Shown here piece by piece: positions 22,441-32,952 of a DNA stretch of 64,000 nucleotides. The position numbers and the translations under genes are program-made. The stretch's first letter is position 1; every line of letters begins with the position of its first letter. Source of the stretch: Taudactylus pleione. Lineage: Eukaryota > Chordata > Amphibia > Anura > Myobatrachidae. The stretch covers positions 3,024,001-3,088,000 of the forward strand of contig JAUIMM010001030.1 of assembly GCA_031769625.1 (NCBI GenBank), written 5' to 3'. The notes under the pieces were generated by a model. It did no database searches. It was given only the letters and a program-made list of their open reading frames with translations, and was not told where the DNA came from.

Positions 22441-22481
22441 CCTGTTGGACAAAGCCTGCACGGCGAAACGCGCGTCACAGG
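22441..22481 (+). ncRNA. Hammerhead-ribozyme-like motif of the PLE
   Basis: CCTGT (22441-22445) pairs perfectly with ACAGG (22477-22481) as stem I. GCC/GGC (22454-22456 with 22462-22464) forms stem II around a 5-base loop. GAAA at 22465-22468 and a very short GC stem III (CGCGCG) lead to GTC, the expected cleavage triplet. The first core strand reads TGGACAAA where CTGANGA is expected, so three positions deviate and activity is doubtful. PLE terminal repeats are known to carry minimal type I hammerheads with a tiny stem III, which supports this call. Confidence 0.55.
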
Positions 22482-23731
22482 ACACGTGAGTATCGGCTAT
22501 GGTTAGCTGATCTCCTGACCGGCGTCTGTATAGCCCCGCTGACAAGGACACATGAGTAACAGCTGTTCTCAGCTGACCTCCCGGTTGTAATACAACTCGG
22601 GAGCACAACAGACATTATACACGCTTCCCCTTGTTGTTTAAAAGTTTATTCCGTTTGCGTACATTGCGATCATTCCACATAGATACTATACATATTTTCC
22701 CCTGCTGCTGAACAGTTTGCTCCTGTTTTTGACATATGTGACGTTTTGTTGGACGAGCCAGAATTGGTCTGGCTAATATATGAATATAATATTCCGTCAC
22801 TTGAGGGGTTTCCCTTTTCCTTGAGCTATACATTTGTATATATACCTCTCCATTACCCCATGTGTACATTGTGGGAAGAATTGTATATGCAAGGTCTGGA
22901 GCTACAAAAAGCTGGGGTTAATCTACAATACCATTAGAATTACAGAGGATCAACAAGTGAGGATATTAGTGCTGATTATAACCTGGTTGGTAAATTAAGC
23001 TTATTTACTCACACCCAGGTATGAATACTATAAACTATGCAATTATAGGTAGTAAATAAATGATGTTAATCACTATCTGCAAAATAATTTTGAAAATGTA
23101 ATCTAGGGTTATGATATCAGATGCCGGTTACTAAATATGCTTGTATATATAGACTATTAAGACTGTTAAAAGATATCATTTATTATTACAAGCATATCCA
23201 ATATTTCGCCTCTCCTTTTCACTGCTAACAACAGGATAGGAGATATACCCAGATATAAAAGGGTGATTATATTTACGCATATACTGCGGTTATAATCTGG
23301 TTTATTTAAACTGCAGTGGGGATATTCTTTATCATTATTATTTTTTTATTTTACTACGCTACAGCTATATATGGTACACAATGCTGTGGTGTTGAGTATT
23401 TTATAAATGTATGTGTTGTGGTCTGTGTCTTTTGTCTGTTGTTGGTCTTTTTAAGTGCATAATTAAATTAAAAGTTATGTTTTAATTCAAATCTGAGGAA
23501 CATTTATCAAGAGTGCCCCCACAAAGGAGTGTCTTTCTGTTATCCTACTTTATAGGATAATCTTCTCTAGATATATACTGTTGTACTCTAGGGGAGCACC
23601 ACCAACCATGTTATGGGATAGGGAGAATTCTCTTTTTTTCTCCTGTTAATATAGGAGTGTTAGATGTTTGTTATCTGAATTCTATAGAAATTATGGTATC
23701 CTGTGCGGAGTTCTCTCTGTGTTCTTTGTGC
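22482..23731. other. Noncoding remainder of the PLE
   Basis: Short open frames on both strands have no domain. It could be the start of a second, tandem PLE copy, as these elements often insert as partial tandems. Confidence 0.4.
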
Positions 23732-24549
23732 GTTGCAGACATGCTAGATCTTGTGCGGCTAAGCCTAACACGCACAGACACACAGACAATTATTAGAAAA
23801 AAAGACAATTGATTTTTATTTTTTTTCAGCTCCAGAACTTGGGCCCAGAGCACAGATTGATCACGGCTTGAGTCGGGCAGCACTAGGTTGTGTTGCCGAC
23901 TTGCTAGATCTTGTGTAGCTAAGCCTAACACGCACAAACAGACGATTATTAGAAAAAAAGACAATTGATTTTTTTTCTTTGCTCCAGAACTTGGGCCCAG
24001 AGCACAGATTGATAACGACTGAAGTCAGGCAGCACTAGGTTGCATTGCCGACTTGCTAGATCTTGTGCGGCTAATCGTAACACGCACAGACACACATACA
24101 ATTATTAGAAAAAAAGACAATTGATTTAAATTTTTTTTCAGCTCCAGAACTTGGGCCCAGAGCACAGATTGATCATGACTGGAGTCAGGCAGCACTAGGT
24201 TGCATTACCGACTTGCTAGATCTTGTCCGGCTAAGCCTAACATGCACAGACACACAGACAATTATTAGAAAAAAAGACAATTGATTTTTATTTTTTTCCA
24301 GCTCCAGAACTTGGGCCCAGAGAACAGAAGGATCACGACTGGAGTCAGACAGCACTAGGTTGCGTTGCCGACTTGCTAGATCTTGTGTGGCTAAGCCTAA
24401 CACGCACAGACACACAGACGATTATTAGAAAAAAAGACAATTGATTTTTTTTTTTTTTGCTCCAGAACTTGGGCCCAGAGCACAGATTCATCACGACTGA
24501 AGTCGGGCAGCGCTAGGTTGCATTGCCGACTTGCTAGATCTTGTGCGGC
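23732..24549. repeat. ~156-160-bp tandem repeat, second block
   Basis: GGGCCCAGAG recurs at 23841, 23993, 24153, 24313 and 24471 (spacings 152, 160, 160, 158). It is the same unit as at 19700-20195. The last unit is cut within GTGCGGCTAAGCC and joined directly to transposase sequence (AGTGTCTGAACTAAC) at about 24552. Confidence 0.92.
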
Positions 24550-26602
24550 TAAGCCAGTGTCTGAACTAACTTTACGTGTGGCAAGTTCAAAGGGTTTGAG
24601 AACCTTGCACAACACAGAAATTATTCTCCACTGCGCTTGAGTAAAGTGCATTCCCCCTCCATGGCCTATGTCATAGACCATTGTATAGGCCTGGATTGCC
24701 TTTTGCTGTTCCTCCATCTGCTGAAGCATATAAAGGGTAGAATTCCACCGATTTACTACCACTTGCTTCAGCTGATGGAAGGGCAAATTTAACAGTACCC
24801 GCTGGTCATGCAAACTTCGACAAGCGGTTGCCAAATGTCTAAAATGTCCGGATATTTTGTGGGCCACCGAGAGCATCTCCTGCACGACTGTGTCAGTTTT
24901 AAAACCACGTTGCACCACCAAATAAATTGTGTGAGCAAAACATGGGACGTGTTGGAATTCACCCAGATGTAATGCTCTCACAATATTGGTAGCATTGTTC
25001 GAAATCACAAATCCCGAGGAGAGTCCAAGTGGGATAAGCCATTTAGCAATGATTTCCCTGAGTTTTTCTAAGAGGCTCTCAGCGGTATGCCTCTTAGTGA
25101 AACCAGTTGTACAAAGAGTAGCCTGCCTCTGTATCAGCTGTCTTTTGGTAGATGTTGCTGCTGCTGTTGCTGTTTTAGGCAATACACCTACCCAATGAGC
25201 TGTCACAGTCATGTAATCCTTAGTTTGTCCTGTCCCACTTGTCCACATATCAGTGGTCAAGTGGACAATGGGAACAACGGCATTTCTGAGGACATTAATA
25301 AGGTTTTTTTTTATGTCCTTGTACAAACTTGGAATTGCTGTTCTAGCGAAGTGGAATCTAGAAAGGATCTGGTAGCGAGGACACAGGATCTTAATGAACT
25401 GTTGAAAACCCACTGCAGTAATGGCGGATACTGGATGCACATCTAATACCAGCATAGCTATTATGGCGTTAGTAATCTGCTGTGCAAATGGGTGATTGCT
25501 GTCATACATGTTTGCCCTTACAAATGATTGTTTAACAGTTAATTGTTTTATGAAGGATACGCTACAAGTAGTCTTCCTCCTGGTCCCCTTCTGGGATGAA
25601 GATCCACTGACAGCAACAGCAACAGGAGTAGTCATCAAGGATCCTTCTGAGGAATCACAGATAGGAAAGGAGTCAATCATACGTCGAATACCAACATTGG
25701 ATGCAGCAGGACTACTCCCGATGACGAATGAGGATGTTGATGATACAGGTGTTGGTGTTGGAGAATGAAGGCGCTTGGATCTCACAGAGAGGGAGAAGGT
25801 AGGTGACACTGGACTTGTTACATTTTCAGTTTTGGAACTTGGCGACGTACACTTTGATATTTGATGAATGCGCTCCAAGTGACATAACAAGTAGGAGGTT
25901 CCTAGGTGGTTTAGATCCCTCCCTCTACTCACTCTTGTATGGCAATGGTCACATATGTCTTGGCAACTTTTGTCCAGATCAGGGTGGAAATAATTCCACA
26001 CGTGAGAAGTAGATTTTTTTGTCTTTTGTCCCAGCATGACAACAATGGGCTTTGGCTTTTTCAATCCATGAGCAACAGCTGTTGCTTTACTTACACAAAG
26101 GACATCCTCGGCATCAACATCCTCATCACCAACATCTTCATCATCAACATCCTCACCATCCTTAGCGCCTTCAACTACCAAAATATCCTCCTCCTCCATG
26201 TGCAATTCCACAGAAGCATCCTCAATGACTATGTCTGCAAGATGTTGACTGCCCTTCCCGACATTTACAGAGGGAACAAATGTTGGAACTTGGAGGATTC
26301 TCCAGTACACTAGTATTTAGGTCTGGCTCACACATGGCAAATGCGGACACACTTGCACTCTCCTCGGGGATTTGTGATTTAGATTTCTCAGGGCACACAG
26401 TTGTTTTTTCCAAAGGGCTATCAGAATCAGCAGTCTTCCTAAAGAAAGGCCAAGGCCTTATCCTTTCCTTGCCACTTTGTGTAGTGAAGGGCATATTGCC
26501 AATTTTTTGTTTATGTAAAGGCAAATTACCTTTCAATTTTGTTCTTAACTTCAGTACAAGTAGCTTTACCATATCGATGGCGTGACTTAAGCCCTGGGAC
26601 AT
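24550..26602 (-). pseudogene. hAT (ZBED-like) transposase, copy 2, partial and duplicated
   Basis: Minus strand. A segment equivalent to about 17595-19615 of copy 1 and closely similar to it. It has the acidic region, a BED finger (VWNYFHPD, CDHC, HLERIH), LTTDMWTSG, the same Asp-to-Asn change (ISNNATNIVRAL), CFAHTIYLVV and VVNRWNSTLYML. Its frame is intact where copy 1 has lost one base (MLSVAHKISGHFRHLATACR) but it lacks two bases near 26276 (GGGAACAAATG against GGGCACACAAATG), where copy 1 is intact. The C-terminal third is missing: after VSSDTG the frame runs straight into the tandem array (LAAQDLASRQ...), giving a fused frame ending at 24397. The expected promoter side lies to the right. 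Confidence 0.88.
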
Positions 26603-26699
26603 GGGCCTTCATAGAGGACGAGGAAGTTGACGGCCTTGCACTGCTGGTGGCAGCTACAACATGTGGTTCTTGGCCTTGCTCTTCTGTTATAATTCAAAC

Positions 26700-27600
26700 A
26701 CGTACAGTCGTGCACACACACAAAAATATTAGACAAAAAAAGACAATTGATTTAATTTTTTTTTATGCTCAAGAACGTGGGCCAAGAGCAGTGAGTGATC
26801 ACGACTGGAGTGGGGCAGCACTAGACTGCAGTGGGGCAGCACTAGACTGGAGTGGGGCAGCAGTAGGTTGCAACTTGCATTGCTGGCTGGATCTTTTGTG
26901 GTTAAGCCTAACATGCACGCACACACACAGACAGTAAAAGATAAAAAAAAAAGACAATTGATTTTTATTTTTTTTCAGCTTCAGAACTTGGGCCCAGAGC
27001 ACAGATTGATCACGACTGAAGTCGGGCAGCACTAGGTTGCATTGCCGACTTGCAAGATCTTGTGCGGCTAAGCCTAACACGCACAGACACACACAATTAT
27101 TAGAAAAAAAGACAACTGATTTTTATTTTTTTTTCAGCTCCAGAACTTGGGCCCTGAGCACAGAATGATCATGACTGGAGTCGGGCAGCACTAGTTTGCT
27201 TTGCCGACTTGCTAGATCTTGTGTAGCTAAGCCTAACACACACAGACACACAGACAATTATTAGAAAAAAAGACAATTGATTTTTATTTTTTTTCAGCTC
27301 TAGAACTTGGGACCAGAGAACAGAAGGATCAGGACTGGAGTCGGACAGCACTAGGTTGCTTTGCCGACTTGCTAGATCTTGTGTGGCTAAACCTAACACA
27401 CACAGACACACGGACAATTATTAGAAAAAAAGACAAATTGATTTAAAAAAAAATTTATGCTCCAGAACTTTTGTCCAGAGCAGAGATTGATCACGACTGG
27501 AGTCGGACAGCAGTAGGTTGCAACTTGCGTTGCTGGCTGGATCTTTTGTGGTACTGCGATTAAGCCTAACATGCACACACACACACACAGAAAAATTTAT
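26700..27600. repeat. ~156-bp tandem repeat, third block
   Basis: About five to six more units of the array found at 19700 and 23740, immediately upstream (minus sense) of transposase copy 2, as the first block is upstream of copy 1. Some units carry variant GTGGTTAAGCCTAACATGCA and a duplicated AGTGGGGCAGCACTAGACTG segment. Confidence 0.88.
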
Positions 27601-27624
27601 AAGACACTTTGATTGATTTTTTTT

Positions 27625-27626
27625 TT

Positions 27627-27665
<39 letters not shown>

Positions 27666-27905
27666 TAGTCCAGAACTTGGGCCCAGATGGACACAGCACC
27701 AGCCCAGATGTATTCCTGCAGTTCTGTACCAGCCCAGATGGACACAGCAGACAGCAAAGCACCAGCCCAGAAGGATCAGCAGCACCAACCCAGGACACAG
27801 CAGACAGCACAGACAGCCCAGATGGACACAGCAGACAGCACAGTGACAGCACCAGCCCAGAATGGATCTACAGTAACCAGCCCAGGACACAGCAGACAGT
27901 ACCAG
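27625..27905. repeat. (TA)n microsatellite followed by a ~30-bp minisatellite
   Basis: (TA)n at about 27631-27662. Then repeated GCCCAGATGGACACAGCAGA plus CAGCACAGACA/CACCA in about eight imperfect units to 27905. It lies inside the right end of the 12.6-kb hAT element. Confidence 0.8.
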
Positions 27906-28166
27906 CACCTCTCCCAGCCCTACACTACCCACCCTCTCTGTTCAGTCTCCACAGCCAGAGTGAAATGGTGTCCGTTGCGTGGTCCCTTATATACTACTTT
28001 GATCATAGAGACGAAGGCTTGCAAACAGCGAGATTTCAGGCTCTATAGTTTTGCCTCAGAGTGATATTCAAGTCAGGCGGGAAAAATCGAGCCTGCTTGG
28101 ATCCGACTCAGATCTGCTAAATTCGGGTGGGCTCGGATCTCTGAAATCCGAACCCGCTCATCTCTA
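27906..28166 (-). promoter_or_regulatory. Right terminal region of the 12.6-kb hAT element
   Basis: Non-repetitive end sequence with GGATCCGAC, CTCAGATC and CTCGGATCTC words, ending in the inverted terminal repeat CCGCTCATCTCTA. As the transposase is on the minus strand, its promoter would lie here; CTTATATAC near 27990 is AT-rich but not a convincing TATA box. Confidence 0.4.
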
Positions 28167-28261
28167 ATATTTAGTGTTTTAAATTTGTCATTGTTTTTCA
28201 TAGCAAATTTATTATTACCATTGAGTGATCTTTTTAATAAAATATTTTTGGAAAAACTAGC

Positions 28262-28905
28262 TTGGTGGTACACGGGTTAATAAACATTGGTGGGGCAGTG
28301 GGTACATTGGTGGTGCAGGACTTAATACACATTGGTGGGGCAGTGGGTACATTGGTGGTTCAGTGGGTACATTGGCAGAGCAGGGGTTAATAAATATTGG
28401 TGGGGCAGTGGGTACATTAGTGCTGCAGTAGGTACATTCGCAGAGCAGGGGTTAATAAAAATTGGTGGGGCAGTGGGTACATTGGTGGTGCAGGGGTTAA
28501 TACACATTGATGGGCCAGTGGGTACATTGGCAGAGCAAGGGTAATAAACATTGGTGGGGCAGTGGGTACATTGGTGGTGCAGGGGTTAATAAACATTGGT
28601 GGTCAGTGGGTACATTTGCGGAGCAGGGCTTAATACACATTGATGGGGAAGTGGGTACTTTGGTGGTGCAGTGGGTACATTGGCGGAGCAGGGGTTAAAA
28701 CACATTGGTGGGGCAGTGGGTACATTTGCAGAGCAGGGGTTAATACACAATGGTGGGGCAGTGGGTACATTTGCGGAGCAGGGGTTAAAACACATTGATG
28801 GGGCATTGGGTACATTGATGGTGCAGTGGGTACATTTGCGGAGCAGGGGTTAATACACATTGGTGGGGCAGTGGGTACATTGTTGGTGCAGTGGAATACA
28901 TGGAA
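28262..28905. repeat. Minisatellite, ~60-bp compound unit
   Basis: Repeats of GGTGGGGCAGTGGGTACATT then GGCAGAGCAGGGGTTAATA and CACATT, about ten to eleven times. Sub-blocks with GGTGGTGCAG or GCGGAGCAGG alternate, so a finer ~20-bp period is visible. Just outside the hAT right end (28174). Confidence 0.9.
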
Positions 28906-29275
28906 TACATGCGCTATGTATATAATCACTACATTATAAAGGCAAATCTCCCCAGATGATCCACGCTGCTGCTGCTACTACATCCGTCGTCCACGTCATT
29001 TGGCACAAAATGGAGGAGGGGAGCGGCCAGGGAAATTGTCAACAAATCGACCATCGAACATCGCATCATTCATCATGCACACACATAGAACGATGTGTGT
29101 CAAATTGTGTACGATAGGCCAAAATCTTTCTGCAGGTTCAATTGATCAGCAACAACGATGACGGAGGGGGCGCGCATCGGCATCGTGATCATCGTGCACT
29201 TTTTACACGATTGGTCATTCCAATCGAAAACAGCCAAATCGTGTAAAAAATCGCACCATGTATGGGGGCCCTTAG
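28906..29275. mobile_element. Partial MITE, right end only
   Basis: It ends in ATGGGGGCCCTTA (29263-29275) preceded by inverted words around TCGTGTAAAAAATCGCACCA and TTTTTACACGATTGG. The end resembles the GGCCCGTACACAC family at 30771. No matching left end is present; the minisatellite may have replaced it. Confidence 0.4.
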
Positions 29276-29558
29276 TACTTGGCAACTGCCCACCACTGAT
29301 GCTGCTTGCCATCCTGGGACCCAGCGGCGGTTTCCGGCACATGTACAGCAAGGACCACTCACCACACCATGCAGCACGAGAACCTTTCCTTCAGCCCTAT
29401 GCTGCCCACAAAAACTAACTGACACTCATGCCCCTTCTAGCACTCTCTCAGCAGTCTCGTGCTTCTGCATCTGGCCATTACATCTAGACCCATAAGTTTA
29501 CAATGTTATACATTTTATAAAGTCTACATATATCATATGATACAATAAGAGATATACA

Positions 29559-29562
<4 letters not shown>

Positions 29563-29595
<33 letters not shown>

Positions 29596-29826
29596 CATTG
29601 ATGTGCGGTGAGGTGAGGCAGGTGAGGTAGAGCTTTTCCTGTCATACTTAGGTATACTCCCCAGTTTTTAGTATAAAAAGTATAAGAAAAAATAAAAGAA
29701 AATATTATAAATATTCTATTATTCCAATAATTGTTATAGTCAAAACTCTGGAGTAACAAGTGTATGACAGGTGAGGCATACATCAAATTTCCTGCACTAT
29801 ACTGTATACTGCTACATCTACATACA

Positions 29827-29860
<34 letters not shown>

Positions 29861-29880
29861 TGTATATATAGATGCCAAGT
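29563..29880. repeat. Foldback element with flanking (TA)n microsatellites
   Basis: (TA)n at about 29563-29592 and 29823-29868. Between them 29595-29790 holds GATGTGCGGTGAGGTGAGGC, then CTGTCATACTTAGGTATACT on the left and ACTCTGGAGTAACAAGTGTA on the right, which are imperfect inverted partners. Related to 30064-30260. Confidence 0.55.
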
Positions 29881-30063
29881 TCTACTTACCTCAGAATATA
29901 TCAAAATTATATGTAAATATACACTCTAAAAGTTGGGCATCTAATTAGGTGTGTTTTAATGTAAATTAACCATGGATACATGTTAGCCATACTTTGATAT
30001 GGCTACATGGGCATTATACATAGGCGCAGCAGTATATAGTGCTGGAAATTTGGTGTGTTTTGA

Positions 30064-30260
30064 TCAGGGATGTGCAGAAAAGATAGACAGGGGAGGCAGT
30101 GCCTCACCTGCCATACACTTTTTACTCCAGAGTTTTGACTATAAAATGATTAGAATAATACAAAGAAGATATCTATAATATTTTTAATTTTTTTCTTATA
30201 ATTTTTATAGTCAAAACTCTGGAGTATACCTAAGTATGACAGGAAAGGCACTGCTACCTG
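30064..30260. mobile_element. Foldback element, ~50-bp inverted arms
   Basis: The left arm GCAGTGCCTCACCTGCCATA...ACTCCAGAGTTTTGACTATA and the right arm TATAGTCAAAACTCTGGAGT...AGGAAAGGCACTGC are inverted partners around an AT-rich loop. CAGGGATGTGC at the left edge is hAT-like. A fragment of the same family (TGACATGCGGTGAG...GAGGCACTG) sits in the gag frame near 8990. Confidence 0.6.
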
Positions 30261-30766
30261 AAGGGAGACTCTGCTTGGTGATTCTCTTGGATCGCAGATC
30301 CCTGCAGGAGGTTATTTGCATTTATCTGGACGGTATTGCACAGTCACTTTCCTGCAGCTGTGCAATATTTCCACGTCTGGATCAGGCCCAATGTGACTGC
30401 AAAATATTAACAGACATCCAAAATATGCGCAGAATAGGTTTTGTAGAATATAGTCTATATGTTGTGCTCAGGGGTTTCCCTTGTCATTCTGCTACCTAGG
30501 CTAGAACTTAAATAGTATCCTTTTCCCCAGGAGAGGAGTTACAGTATCTGACTAACAAAAGCAGCAGTAGACATGAGAATTGTTAAGGTTTAACAGAGCG
30601 TCCCAATATAACTTCCTATTTTTAGGTGCTAATCATTTTGGAATAGTACAACCGATCTGTATGCAAATTGGCATGCAGTGAAATATTGAATATGTTCTGG
30701 CAAGTTTGATGTACAGTTCATATTTGTAACAATAGAATTCTATCTAGATAAAAAAATGTGTCACAT
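30261..30766. other. No gene seen
   Basis: Mixed-composition DNA; no domain on either strand. Confidence 0.35.
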
Positions 30767-30770
30767 TTAA

Positions 30771-31105
30771 AGGCCCGTACACACTGGACGATATCCATGA
30801 ACGATATGAATGATAATGTTATCGTTAAATGATATATATTGTGTGTATACACTCACCGACGAACGATGCGCACTCCCGTGGGTCGTTAACGATATCCCCA
30901 ATCGGCTGTACATGCGGCTCAATCTGGGGATATCATTAACGATGCCATGCTACCGAATGCAGCATGGTCCCGCTCCCACCCCTGCCGTCGTCTGTCATGG
31001 CCGGCATCGGCAAGTGTGGATGCACTTACCAATGTCGACACCCGCTGCCGGCCCCGCCGCTGACTTCATCACCCCGTACACACATCGTCCAGAGTGTATG
31101 GGCCT
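30771..31105. mobile_element. MITE flanked by TTAA
   Basis: The left end AGGCCCGTACACACTGGACG and the inverted right end AGGCCCATACACTCTGGACG differ at two of 20 bases. TTAA lies at 30767-30770 and 31106-31109. The flanks TTTAAAGG and CCTTTAAA are palindromic, so the edge could shift by one or two bases and the true duplication length is ambiguous. The inside is rich in ATCGTTAACGATAT-type palindromic words. Confidence 0.65.
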
Positions 31106-31109
31106 TTAA

Positions 31110-31685
31110 ACTAAATGATGTCAGAAAAGATGTCCATTAAACTTGGAATGGTTGAAGCTCTTATGGTGGACTGTGTGCTTTTTTATTTTTATGAAGTTTC
31201 CAGCATTTACCAATTTAAAAAAAAATGTTTGTGAAAAAATGAGCATTAAATTCTACAGGAGGCATCATGCTGTGTAAACTGTCAGCGAGAAGAGAGCAGC
31301 ATGAGAAGGCTTGTAATCCCCTGCTGTTCTCTCTTCACACTGTGGAAAATCTATTTGTCTCTCAATAAAATGTGATATCAGAAGTGAGCTCTAAAAAGGC
31401 ACTTAGTTGCAAATTAAATCATCCTGCCCCACATTTACTAAACTGTGTAACCAATGACAGTGGCAAATGCAGGATTTCTAGATGGGGGCTTCCAAATACT
31501 TGATTTTAGAGTGAGTGTGGCCAGTCCATGAAGAGGGCATAATTAGCATTTATCCAGCTTTAATATGCATCATACAAAGTGTATTGTGAGTCATAATTTC
31601 AGCATATACAGGACCAGCGATCACAGTAAGCCATTAAATGCGTAGTAGGATCATCCTGCCTGAGCTGAATGTTTTTATTTCAGTT
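31110..31685. other. No gene seen
   Basis: AT-rich DNA, no domain on either strand. Confidence 0.35.
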
Positions 31686-31693
31686 GTGGGCAC

Positions 31694-32816
31694 CAGGGCC
31701 GGATTAAGGCTTGTGGGGCCCCAGGGCAACTAAGTTGCGGGGGCCCCCTTCAAGCCACACACAGCCGAGCCCAGCCCAGCCGTTTCCCCAGTAGCAGTCC
31801 CCCCTCAACAGTAGTCCCCCCAGGTGTACCCCTAGTAGTAATCCCCCTCTATGCAGTGTCCTCCAGTAGTGGTCCGACCAGTGTGCAGTGCCCCCAGTAG
31901 TATCCCCAGCAGTGCGCCTAGTAGTACCCCCAGCAGTGCCCCTAGTAGTAGTCTGATCCCCCCCCAGCAGCGCCCTTAGTAGTAGTCCCCCCACCTAGCA
32001 GTGCCCTTAGTAGTAGTCCTTTTCCCCCCAGCAGTGCCCCTAGCAGTAGTCCTTTCCCCCCCAGCAGTGCCCTTAGTAGTAGTCAGATCCCCCCCAGCAG
32101 TGCCCTTAGTAGGAGTCCTCTCCCCCCCAGCAGTGCCCTTAGTAGTAGTGCTTTCCCCCCCAGCAGTGCCCTTAGTAGTACTCCTTCCCCCCCAGCAGTG
32201 CCCCTAGTAGTAGTCCTTTCCCCCCCACAGCAGTGCCCCTAGTAGTAGTCCATTCCCCCCCAGCAGTGCCCCTAGCAGTAGTCATTTCCCCCCTCAGCAG
32301 TGCCCCTAGTAGTAGTCCTTTCCCCCCCAGCAGTTCCCTTAGTAGTAGTCCTTTTCCCCCCAGCAGTGCCCTTAGTAGTAGTCCATCCCCCAGCAGTGCC
32401 CTTAGGAGTAGTCGTCCCCACCCCCAGACACACACACACAGGAGAAAAAAAATTTTTCCACTTACCTTAATCCCGGCTCCGGCATCTGTACCTCCGTCCA
32501 GCGTCCTCCCGGGCTGGCCCGCTGTGCATGAGCCGGAAGACGGAGGCTCCAGCAGTGGGCTGCAGCGCAGCAGCCGATGAGAGTCTGTCTGACTCTCATC
32601 AGCTGCTAAAACAAACACACAGCTGCCGGCGCAGGCGGCTGTGTGTTTGTGCTGTGTAGTGCGGACGGCACTTATGTGCTGTCCACACTACCGCCCTGCT
32701 CCAAGCTGATGCAGCAGCACTGAATGTGCTGCTGCATGCAGTAGTGTGGGGGCCCTCTGTGTGTGGGGGCTAAGGGACGACCGCCCCTGTCGCCACCCCC
32801 CCTTAATCCGGCCCTG
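31694..32816. mobile_element. Non-autonomous hAT element, perfect 8-bp duplication
   Basis: The left end CAGGGCCGGATTAAGG and the inverted right end CAGGGCCGGATTAAGG are identical for 16 bases. GTGGGCAC flanks both sides exactly (31686-31693 and 32817-32824). The body is half minisatellite (31790-32415) and half GC-rich unique DNA. There is no transposase; the long open frames here are minisatellite by-products. Confidence 0.93.
31790..32415. repeat. Minisatellite inside a hAT element, ~30-bp unit
   Basis: About twenty units of CCCCCCAGCAGTGCCCTTAG followed by TAGTAGTCCTTT. Strong C/G strand asymmetry. It is the second case in this window of a short hAT element whose core is a minisatellite. 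Confidence 0.9.
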
Positions 32817-32893
32817 GTGGGCACCATTCCAGAGCACTGGAGCAAGACCGGGAGACTGGAAGAGCAACAGAAGTGCCTAGCACTGCCCTGGAC

Positions 32894-32894
<1 letters not shown>

Positions 32895-32952
<58 letters not shown>

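Larger units (their letters stand above)
20197..23731 (+). mobile_element. 5'-truncated Penelope-like element inserted in the tandem array
   Basis: The array unit is interrupted after GTTGCA (20191-20196) and resumes at GTTGCA (23732-23737), a candidate 6-bp target duplication; the array consensus reads straight across this point (ACTAGGTTGCATTGCC). Inside are the C-terminal half of a PLE protein (20218-21312), an AT-rich tail, a hammerhead-like motif (22441-22481) and about 1.2 kb of noncoding DNA. The exact edges carry a few bases of uncertainty. Confidence 0.75.
15541..28166 (-). mobile_element. 12.6-kb composite hAT element with perfect 8-bp target duplication
   Basis: The left end CAGAGATGTGCGGCG and the inverted right end TAGAGATGAGCGGGTTCGG agree at 11 of the first 13 bases. 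ATATTTAG flanks both ends exactly (15533-15540 and 28167-28174), the 8-bp duplication typical of hAT. The transposase is on the minus strand, so the right end is the promoter side. Contents from left: subterminal repeats; a nested 161-bp relative; a small trimeric tandem repeat (16143-16459); transposase copy 1 (16750-19562); ~156-bp array; inserted PLE; array again; partial transposase copy 2 (24550-26602); array; (TA)n; a ~30-bp minisatellite; the right end region. The left end is clearly homologous to the left end of the element starting at 34853. Confidence 0.88.

Noticed and set aside
31704..32618. Gly/Thr-rich and Pro/Val/Ser-rich open frames
   Set aside because: They lie in the minisatellite core of a bounded non-autonomous hAT element.
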